Origin: Streptomyces sp. NBC_01264
Lineage (GTDB): Bacteria > Actinomycetota > Actinomycetes > Streptomycetales > Streptomycetaceae
Assembly (NCBI RefSeq): GCF_026340675.1
Contig: NZ_JAPEOX010000001.1
Location: forward strand, 4,960,001-5,024,000
Length of the DNA: 64,000 bases
Direction: 5' to 3'
The translations under genes were made by a program, and so were the position numbers. Positions 58,153-64,000 of this stretch are shown in pieces. The notes beneath the pieces are model-generated. The model saw nothing but the letters and a program-made list of their open reading frames with translations, had not been told where the DNA came from and did no database searches. Position 1 is the stretch's first letter, and every line of letters starts with the position of its first letter.

Positions 58153-58445
58153 GGGGCACCTCCTCCGTCGTTGTCGCCCTGTACTGCTTACTGATCGTAT
58201 CCACGCATGGCGGATTCGGGTGGTTCCCCATCGGTCACGTGCGCATGAGTGTTGGTCCTCACAAGCGATCGTAGGGGCGCCCCGAGGACAGTGTCCCGCA
58301 CCGGCGGCCGGGTGCGGGAGGGGCGGTCGTCGGCGGGCGTCGGGAGAGCACGAAAAGCGATGTGAATCCAGCCCCTCCGACGTGCTAATGTTCCGATGTC
58401 GCCAGGGGAACGGCCCGCAAGGGAAGAGCCGCTGGTAGTCACTTT

Positions 58446-58528
58446 GCGCGAGTGGCGGAACGGCAGACGCGCTGGCTTCAGGTGCCAGTGTCCTTCGGGA
58501 CGTGGGGGTTCAAATCCCCCCTCGCGCA
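58446..58528 (+). tRNA. tRNA-Leu (CAG)
   Basis: 83 nt class II tRNA: acceptor GCGCGAG/CTCGCGC, anticodon stem CTGGC/GCCAG around TTCAGGT (anticodon CAG), long variable arm TGTCCTTCGGGACG, T arm GGGGG TTCAAAT CCCCC, discriminator A. A TAATGT -10-like hexamer is at 58386-58391. Confidence 0.96.
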
Positions 58529-58535
58529 CAGAGTG

Positions 58536-58576
58536 AAGAGCCCCCGCTCCGGAGAAATCCGGAGCGGGGGCTCTTT
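58536..58576 (+). terminator. Terminator after tRNA-Leu
   Basis: Perfect 18-bp stem (arm AAGAGCCCCCGCTCCGGA) with GAAA tetraloop, then TTTCGTC. Confidence 0.88.
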
Positions 58577-58733
58577 CGTCGTGCCCGGGGGACCCCGGAG
58601 GGTGTCCGGGATGCGGACGCGCGCGTGACGAGGGTCTCGGCGCGGGTGCGGACTGCGCCGGGAGACTTTCGTAGCGGGTGGGCGCGACGAAAGAGGGAGG
58701 CCTGACGGGGGCGCCGTGTCTAGGGTCGGTCGC

Positions 58734-60434
58734 GTGGATGTGACGGCGAGGGCGCGTGCGGGACGGGACTGGGTGAAGGGGCCCGAGCCCTGGACCCGGC
58801 GGATGCTGGCGGGGGACCTGGCACTGGCCGGGCTGCTGGTGCTGGTCGGGCTGGGGATCGAGGAGATCGACAAGGGTTCCCCGGCGCGGATGCTGGCCAG
58901 TTCCGTGGTCGTGGTGGTGCTGACCCTGCTGCGGCGGCGGTTGCCCGTGTTCACGCTGGTGGCCGGCTCGGCGCTGAGCGCCTACCTGCCGGGGGCCTTC
59001 CTCGTGGTGATCCCGCTCGGCTGGTCGGCGGGGCGCCGCATCGTCGGCGTCGGACGGGCGCTCGGCGCCTTCACCGCGGCCTTCGCCCTGGCCGTCGCCC
59101 TCAGCGTGGTCAAGGACTGGTCGCAGGGCCGCGCGGTGCTGATCATCGTCTTCAGCGCGCTGATGTTCCTCGCCATGGTGGTCATGCCCGGTCTGGCCAG
59201 CCGCTACTGGTCCCAGCGCCATACGCTGCTGCGCGCCCTCCAGGAGCGCAACGCCCAGTTGCTGCGCGAGCGGGCCATGGTCGCGGGCCAGGCCCGGCTG
59301 CGCGAACGCCAGCGCATCGCCCAGGACATGCACGACAGCCTTGGCCACCAGCTCGCGCTGATCTCGGTGCACACCGGTGCGCTGGAGGTTGATCCGGTCC
59401 TGACCGACCGGCAGCGCGAGGCGGTGGGAGTCCTGCGGCAGGCCTCGGTCGCCGCCATGCACGAGCTGCGCGAGGTCGTCGGCATCCTGCGCGACGGGGT
59501 GGAGGCGCCGCTGCCGGTCGAGGAGGCGCAGCCCGCCGCTCGCGGGGTGGCGGGGATCGCCGGGATCGTGGAGTCGGCGCGGAGCGCGGGGACGGACGTA
59601 CGGCTCACCACCGCGGGGCAGCCCAGGCCGCTGGTCGCGGCGTGCGACCACGCGGCGTACCGGATCGCGCAGGAGGCGATGACCAACGCCTACAAGCACG
59701 CGCCGGGCGCGCCCATCACGGTGGAGCTGCGGTACGAGGACGACTCCCTGGTGGTGGAGATCGCCAACGGACCGGCGGCCGGTCCGGGCACCGGTGAGGT
59801 GGTGTCCGGTGGGCAGGGGCTGACCGGGCTGCGCGAACGGGCCCGGCTGGTGGGCGGCATGGTCTACGCGGGGACCGTGGAGGGCGGCGGGTTCCGGGTG
59901 GCCGGGGTGCTTCCCTACGGGACCGAGCCGGCCGGGGCCCGGGAGCGGGGGATGGGCGGGGTCGCCGACGACTTCGGGCAGCAGGTGCAGGCCAGGACCC
60001 TCGGCTCGGGCGCGGGTGCCGGGCCGGTGGACTGGGACGCGATCGACCGGAAGCTGCTGAGCGGCGGCAGCCGCGTCGGGGGCGTGACGCTGGGCTGCGG
60101 GATCGCGGTCGCCGCCGTGGTGGTGCTGCTGATCGTGATCGGAGCCGCGGTGGCGCTGCTGGTGGGCTCGGTGAGCGACGCGAGCATCGGCCGGGCCGAC
60201 TACGACGAGATCCAGGTGGGCGAGCCGGAGGGCGCGGTACGGTCGCGGCTGCCCAGCGGGGACAGCATCCTGACCGAGGGACTCGACCGGCAGGGGCCGC
60301 CGCGTCCGCGGGGCGCCAGCTGTCTGACCCTGCTCGCGGACGGCGGCGGAGACTGGGACAGCGACAGCGTTTTCCGGTTCTGCTTCAAGGACGGCAAGCT
60401 CGTCGACAAGCAGGCGTACGAGGCCAAGCAGTAG
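58734..60434 (+). CDS. NarL-type two-component sensor histidine kinase with extra C-terminal domain
   Basis: About 566 residues. Several N-terminal membrane helices (about 30-155), a HisKA_3 phosphoacceptor His200 in ERQRIAQDMHDSLGHQLALI, and a GHKL ATPase (AYRIAQEAMTNAYKHA, GQGLTGLRERARLVGG). Unusually, a second membrane segment (about 449-480, GIAVAAVVVLLIVIGAAVAL) is followed by an outside domain of about 85 residues with a Cys pair. TAGGGT (58721-58726) just before the GTG at 58734 suggests a leaderless start; GTG 58716 is possible. The response regulator gene follows after 8 bp. Confidence 0.9.
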   Translation: MDVTARARAGRDWVKGPEPWTRRMLAGDLALAGLLVLVGLGIEEIDKGSPARMLASSVVVVVLTLLRRRLPVFTLVAGSALSAYLPGAFLVVIPLGWSAGRRIVGVGRALGAFTAAFALAVALSVVKDWSQGRAVLIIVFSALMFLAMVVMPGLASRYWSQRHTLLRALQERNAQLLRERAMVAGQARLRERQRIAQDMHDSLGHQLALISVHTGALEVDPVLTDRQREAVGVLRQASVAAMHELREVVGILRDGVEAPLPVEEAQPAARGVAGIAGIVESARSAGTDVRLTTAGQPRPLVAACDHAAYRIAQEAMTNAYKHAPGAPITVELRYEDDSLVVEIANGPAAGPGTGEVVSGGQGLTGLRERARLVGGMVYAGTVEGGGFRVAGVLPYGTEPAGARERGMGGVADDFGQQVQARTLGSGAGAGPVDWDAIDRKLLSGGSRVGGVTLGCGIAVAAVVVLLIVIGAAVALLVGSVSDASIGRADYDEIQVGEPEGAVRSRLPSGDSILTEGLDRQGPPRPRGASCLTLLADGGGDWDSDSVFRFCFKDGKLVDKQAYEAKQ

Positions 60435-60442
60435 GAGCAGGG

Positions 60443-61102
60443 GTGACAGCCAAGGTGATCCGCGTGGTGATCGCTGACGACGAACCGCTGATCCGGGCCG
60501 GGATCAGGATGATCCTGACCTCGGCGGCGGACATCGAGGTCGTCGCCGAGGCGGCGAACGGCCGGGAGGCGGTGGAACTGGCGCGGGCGCACGGCCCGGA
60601 CGTGGTGCTGCTGGACATCCAGATGCCGGTGATGGACGGGCTGACGGCACTGGCCGAGCTCGGGCGGGCGGCGCCCGAGGTGCGGGTGCTGATCCTGACC
60701 ACCTTCGGGGAGAAGGAGAACGTGCTGCGGGCCCTGAGCGGCGGCGGCGCGGGGTTCCTGCTGAAGGACTCGGCGCCCGGCGAACTCATCGGCGCCGTAC
60801 GGGCGGCCGCGGCGGGGGACGCGTACCTGTCCCCGGCGGCGACCCGGCACGTGGTGGACCAGCTCGCGTCCGGCCGGAGCGCCGGCCGGGAGGAAGGGGC
60901 GCGGCGCCGGGTGGCCGAACTGAGCGAGCGCGAGCGCGGGGTACTGGCGCTGCTCGGGGAGGGGCTGTCGAACGCGGACGCGGGGCGCCGGCTGCACATG
61001 AGCGAGGCCACGGTGAAGACGTACGTGAGCCGGATCCTGGCGAAGCTGGAATGCGAGAACCGCGTACAGGCGGCCCTGCTGGCCAGGGACGCCGGGCTGT
61101 AG
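60443..61102 (+). CDS. LuxR/NarL family response regulator
   Basis: 219 residues. Receiver domain with D12-D13 and phosphoacceptor Asp58 (VVLLDIQMPVMDG), Lys in LLKDSAPGELIGA, and a C-terminal LuxR HTH (ELSERERGVLALLGEGLSNA, then LHMSEATVKTYVSRILAKLE). Start GTG at 60443, GGAGCAGGGG upstream. It pairs with the kinase just before it. Targets unknown. Confidence 0.95.
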   Translation: MTAKVIRVVIADDEPLIRAGIRMILTSAADIEVVAEAANGREAVELARAHGPDVVLLDIQMPVMDGLTALAELGRAAPEVRVLILTTFGEKENVLRALSGGGAGFLLKDSAPGELIGAVRAAAAGDAYLSPAATRHVVDQLASGRSAGREEGARRRVAELSERERGVLALLGEGLSNADAGRRLHMSEATVKTYVSRILAKLECENRVQAALLARDAGL

Positions 61103-61148
61103 ATATACGGTCGGGCCGAAATCCGATGGCGATCAGGGGGCGGGGCGC

Positions 61149-62633
61149 ATGACGGCGGTAGCGCGGCAGCACGGTGTGGGACCGGAGTCGACGAAGGTAC
61201 GGATCCCGGAGGTCGAGGGGTTCGCCCGGCGGGCCGGGTCTTCCTCCGGGTCTCCCTCCGGTTCTGCCGCGGGTTCTGCTCCGGTTTCTTCCGTGGGTTC
61301 TCCCCGGGAGGCGGGCAAGGCGCTGCGCGTGCGGGTGCCCCGGTCGGTGCACGCGCGGTTCGAGGCCCCGGCCGACCGTCCGGACGCGGTGCGGGCGGTG
61401 GAGGAGTCCAACGTCGGCCGGGTCCCCGAGCTCGCGCCGATACGGGTCGGCCGGATGGCCGCCAACCCCTTCGCCTTCCTGCGCGGCTCGGCCGGGCTGA
61501 TGGCGCACGACCTCTCCGGCGGTCCCGTGACCGGGATCGGCGCGCAGATCTGCGGAGACGCCCACGCGGCCAACTTCGGCCTGTACGGGGACGCGCGCGG
61601 CCGCCTGGTCATCGACCTCAACGACTTCGACGAGACCGTCTTCGGCCCGTGGGAGTGGGACCTCAAGCGGCTGGCCACCTCGCTGGTCCTGGCCGGCCGG
61701 GTGGCCGGCGCGGACGAGGACACCTGCCGCGCCGCCGCGCACGATGCGGCGGGCGCCTACCGGCGCACGATGCGCCTGCTCGCCAAACTGCCGGCCCTGG
61801 ACGCGTGGAACGCCATCGCGGACGAGGAACTGGTCTCGCACACCGATGCCCGTGACCTGCTGGGCACGCTGGAACGCGTCTCGGAGAAGGCCCGCAACAA
61901 CACCTCCGCACGCTTCGCGGCCAAGTCCACCGAGCTCACGCCCGACGGCGGCCGGGCCTTCGTGGACGCGCTGCCCGTGCTGCGCCGGGTCGGGGACGGG
62001 GAGGCGGCGGCCGTGGCGGCCGCGCTGGGCCCGTACCTGGAGACCCTCCAGGGCGACCGGCTGCCGCTGCTGGCCCGGTACGCGATCCACGACGTGGCCT
62101 TCCGGGTGGTGGGCACGGGCAGCGTCGGTACCCGCTCCTACGTGGTGCTGCTGCTGGACCACCGGGGTGAGGCACTGGTCCTCCAGGTGAAGGAGGCCAG
62201 GCCCTCCGCACTGCTGCCGCACCTGCCGGGGCTCGGCTTCGTCTCCCCGCCGGAGGAGCACGAGGGCCGTCGGGTGGTGGCCGGGCAGAAGCGGATGCAG
62301 GTGGTCTCCGACATCCTGCTGGGCTGGACGACGGTGGAGGGGCGGCCCTTCCAGGTCCGCCAGTTCCGCAACCGCAAGGGCAGCGTGGACCCGGCGGCGC
62401 TGGCCGCCGACCAGTTCGACGACTACGGGCGGATGACCGGGGCCCTGCTGGCGCGGGCACACGCGCACAGCGCGGATCCGCGGCTGCTGTCCGGGTACTG
62501 CGGCAAGAGCGACGAGCTGGACGAGGCCGTGGCCGGCTTCGCCGTGGCCTACGCGGACCGCAGCGAGGCCGACCACGCGGTGCTGGTGGAGGCGGTACGG
62601 TCCGGGCGGATCGCGGCGGAGTCCGGGGTCTGA
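61149..62633 (+). CDS. DUF2252 family protein
   Basis: 494 residues. A Ser/Gly/Ala low-complexity N-terminal part (about 15-60) comes before the conserved region: RVGRMAANPFAFLRGSAGLM, ICGDAHAANFGLYGDA, then VIDLNDFDETVFGPWEWDLK, an arrangement like aminoglycoside phosphotransferase/kinase catalytic loops (GDxHxxN ... DFD). A second block is GQKRMQVVSDILLGWTTVEG. Members are uncharacterised. ATG at 61149. Not obviously in an operon. Confidence 0.9.
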   Translation: MTAVARQHGVGPESTKVRIPEVEGFARRAGSSSGSPSGSAAGSAPVSSVGSPREAGKALRVRVPRSVHARFEAPADRPDAVRAVEESNVGRVPELAPIRVGRMAANPFAFLRGSAGLMAHDLSGGPVTGIGAQICGDAHAANFGLYGDARGRLVIDLNDFDETVFGPWEWDLKRLATSLVLAGRVAGADEDTCRAAAHDAAGAYRRTMRLLAKLPALDAWNAIADEELVSHTDARDLLGTLERVSEKARNNTSARFAAKSTELTPDGGRAFVDALPVLRRVGDGEAAAVAAALGPYLETLQGDRLPLLARYAIHDVAFRVVGTGSVGTRSYVVLLLDHRGEALVLQVKEARPSALLPHLPGLGFVSPPEEHEGRRVVAGQKRMQVVSDILLGWTTVEGRPFQVRQFRNRKGSVDPAALAADQFDDYGRMTGALLARAHAHSADPRLLSGYCGKSDELDEAVAGFAVAYADRSEADHAVLVEAVRSGRIAAESGV

Positions 62634-62644
62634 GCGGCTGGAGG

Positions 62645-62666
62645 CCGAGCCCGTGCACGGGCTCGG
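62645..62666. terminator. Palindrome after the DUF2252 gene
   Basis: Perfect 22-bp palindrome (arm CCGAGCCCGTG) 12 bp after the stop and 10 bp before a parS. No spacer loop, so it may be a terminator or a protein site. Confidence 0.5.
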
Positions 62667-62675
62667 GCTCGGGAT

Positions 62676-62689
62676 GTTTCACGTGAAAC
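62676..62689. promoter_or_regulatory. parS site (ParB binding)
   Basis: Perfect GTTTCACGTGAAAC, first of a close pair upstream of the J-domain gene. Confidence 0.95.
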
Positions 62690-62697
62690 CGGTGGAT

Positions 62698-62711
62698 GTT
62701 TCACGTGAAAC
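62698..62711. promoter_or_regulatory. parS site (ParB binding)
   Basis: Perfect GTTTCACGTGAAAC, 8 bp after the previous copy (22 bp centre to centre, about two helix turns). It lies 18 bp before a TAGGCT -10-like hexamer of the J-domain gene. Confidence 0.95.
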
Positions 62712-62741
62712 ACCCGGGCCTGCGGGCCTTAGGCTGGCCGG

Positions 62742-63593
62742 GTGAGCGAGCAGACTGTTCCCGAAGCGTCCGAGCCCGACTCCACGCCCGGCTCCGGCTC
62801 CGGCCCCGCCGCCGACGAGCGGCCCGAGGCGCGCCTGGAGCGCGCCGTGCGGGCCGCCGAGCAGGCGCTGATCGAGTTCGAGATCGCGGTGGAGACCTTC
62901 CGGGTGGAGGTGGAGAACTTCTCCCGCCTGCACCACCAGAAGCTCGGACCGATGTATTCGCGGCTGGACGAGCTGGACGCCCTGATCGCCGAGGCGAAGG
63001 CGGCGAGGACCGGTGACGCGGAGGACCTGCGCCGTGCGCGCGAGGCCCGCTCGCTGGTGATGCCGATGCCCGGGGTGGACGAGCTGTTCCACGACTGGCT
63101 GGACGCGGACGGGATGTCCGACGACGCCTCCGCGATGCTCACGGACCGTGCGGTGCGGCCGCCGGAGCGGGTGCGGCCCTCGGAGGAGGTGCGCCGCCTC
63201 TACCGCGAGCTGGTCCGCAAGGCGCATCCCGACCTGGCCCAGGACGAGGCCGAGCGCGAGCGGCGCGACGAGTTCATCGCCCGGGTCAACGCGGCGTACG
63301 GGCGCGGCGAGGAGCAGCTGCTGCGTGAGCTGGCCGAGGAGTGGGCGGCCGGCCCGGCGCCGGCGGAGCAGCGGCTGAGCGAGAGCGAGGAGCTGTACGA
63401 GCGCCTGGAATGGCTCTCGCGCCGCAAGGAGCTGCTGTCGGTGGTGGCCCGGGACCTGGAGGAGAGCGCGATCGGGTCGATGCTGCGGATGGCTCCGGAG
63501 GACCCGGACCGGCTGCTGGAGGAGATCGCCGAACAGCTGCTCGGCGACGTCGAGAAGCGTGAGGCGGAGCTGGCGGCCCTCGCCGCAGAGTGA
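62742..63593 (+). CDS. J-domain protein
   Basis: 283 residues. Acidic low-complexity start, a coiled-coil helix (about 35-75, ARLERAVRAAEQALIEFEIA) and, in the middle, a J domain with the HPD motif (LYRELVRKAHPDLAQDEAER, about 150-169). The C-terminal third is charged helix. It should stimulate a DnaK ATPase; no zinc domain, so not DnaJ itself. TAGGCT at 62730-62735 is six bases before the GTG, pointing to a leaderless message. Confidence 0.85.
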   Translation: MSEQTVPEASEPDSTPGSGSGPAADERPEARLERAVRAAEQALIEFEIAVETFRVEVENFSRLHHQKLGPMYSRLDELDALIAEAKAARTGDAEDLRRAREARSLVMPMPGVDELFHDWLDADGMSDDASAMLTDRAVRPPERVRPSEEVRRLYRELVRKAHPDLAQDEAERERRDEFIARVNAAYGRGEEQLLRELAEEWAAGPAPAEQRLSESEELYERLEWLSRRKELLSVVARDLEESAIGSMLRMAPEDPDRLLEEIAEQLLGDVEKREAELAALAAE

Positions 63594-63652
63594 GGCCGGG
63601 GCAGGGTCGGATAGGTTGGCTCAGCTATCCGTGACGAGAGAAGGCGACAGAC

Positions 63653-63997
63653 ATGAACTCCGGACCGCTTCCCTCGGTGGCCGCCTCCGCGCTGCCCTCC
63701 GAAGCCTTTGTCCTCGACGTTCGCGAGAACGACGAATGGGCGGCCGGCCATGCCGAGGGCGCCCTGCACATCCCGATGAGCGAGTTCGTGGCGCGCATCG
63801 GTGAGCTGACCGAGAAGATCGAGGACGAGCGCCCGGTCTACGTGATGTGCAGGGTCGGCGGACGCTCGGCCCAGGTGGCCCAGTACCTGCGGGGCCAGGA
63901 CATCGACGCCGTGAACGTGGCCGGCGGCATGCAGGACTGGGAGGCCGCGGGCCGCCCGGTCGTCACCGACGCGGGCACCCCGGGCTTCGTCGTCTGA
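63653..63997 (+). CDS. Rhodanese-like domain protein
   Basis: 114 residues, one rhodanese domain. ALPSEAFVLDVRENDEWAAG leads in; the active-site Cys is in VYVMCRVGGRSAQVAQYL (loop CRVGGR); GGMQDWEAAGRPV closes the domain. It can move sulfur from thiosulfate or persulfide donors; partner unknown. ATG at 63653 with GAGAAGG upstream; TAGGTT at 63612-63617 may be its -10. Confidence 0.92.
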   Translation: MNSGPLPSVAASALPSEAFVLDVRENDEWAAGHAEGALHIPMSEFVARIGELTEKIEDERPVYVMCRVGGRSAQVAQYLRGQDIDAVNVAGGMQDWEAAGRPVVTDAGTPGFVV

Positions 63998-64000
63998 GAC

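Overview
The window is chromosomal DNA of a high-GC actinobacterium, almost certainly a Streptomyces. The evidence is strong G/C bias at third codon positions, many GTG and TTG starts, 4-nt GTGA/ATGA gene overlaps, many copies of the streptomycete parS 14-mer GTTTCACGTGAAAC, an origin rich in TTGTCCACA-type DnaA boxes, and class E sortase genes. It is the origin region. Gene order follows the conserved actinobacterial oriC neighbourhood (cca, murJ, sigM-like, trxBA, parBA, rsmG, jag, yidC, yidD, rnpA, rpmH, dnaA, oriC, dnaN, recF, gyrBA, tRNA-Ile, tRNA-Ala, ppiA, crgA, pabA/trpG, pknB, pbpA, ftsW/rodA, pstP, fhaB, fhaA, tRNA-Leu).

Layout. 1-1.1 kb: 3' end of an MFS transporter, then two parS sites. 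1.1-12.4 kb: CCA-adding enzyme (minus); then on the plus strand a DUF6049 secreted protein, the lipid II flippase MurJ, a membrane pseudokinase, an ECF sigma factor with its zinc-finger anti-sigma factor, and trxB-trxA behind a textbook SigR-type promoter. 12.4-18.9 kb (minus): GNAT protein, parB-parA, rsmG, jag, yidC, yidD, rnpA, rpmH. 19.3-31.8 kb (plus): dnaA, oriC (about 19 DnaA-box-like 9-mers), dnaN, a short 6-phosphogluconate dehydrogenase, recF, a DUF721 protein, gyrB, gyrA, a DUF3566 membrane protein. 31.9-35.9 kb: tRNA-Ile, a DLW-39 peptide, a secreted two-repeat protein, a membrane Ser/Thr kinase and an HTH protein, tRNA-Ala. 36.1-42.7 kb: an accessory stretch (epoxide hydrolase, small secreted protein, PEP mutase-like enzyme, MFS exporter with a divergent MarR regulator, LysM protein, DUF5324 protein). 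42.9-58.5 kb: cyclophilin, rhomboid protease, crgA, DUF881, three class E sortases around pabA, an Mrr-like nuclease with an unusual N-terminus, then the cell-wall signalling operon pknB-pbpA-ftsW-PP2C-fhaB-fhaA (minus) and tRNA-Leu. 58.7-64 kb: a two-component pair, a DUF2252 protein, a J-domain protein and a rhodanese.

How it fits together. The centre holds replication initiation (DnaA, oriC, DnaN, RecF, gyrase) and segregation (ParA, ParB, nine perfect parS). The flanks hold growth and division functions: MurJ, the pseudokinase, PknB with PASTA repeats, FhaA/FhaB, PP2C, FtsW/PBP, CrgA and the sortases. In mycobacteria PknB, the pseudokinase part of MviN, and FhaA act together to control lipid II export; here the same parts are present, but flippase and pseudokinase are separate genes. 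The SigR-type promoter ties trxBA to thiol stress.

The most interesting signals are: parS sites inside four coding sequences, all read in the frame giving the peptide DVSRET; extra DnaA-box clusters outside oriC (44.45, 24.3, 49.46 and 15.2-15.4 kb); the flippase/pseudokinase split; an antirepressor-like/Mrr nuclease hybrid; and a NarL-type sensor kinase with an extra C-terminal membrane segment and small outside domain. I see no CRISPR array, insertion sequence, integrase or prophage. Start codons were chosen by ribosome-binding sites, overlaps and family knowledge and are less certain than the reading frames.
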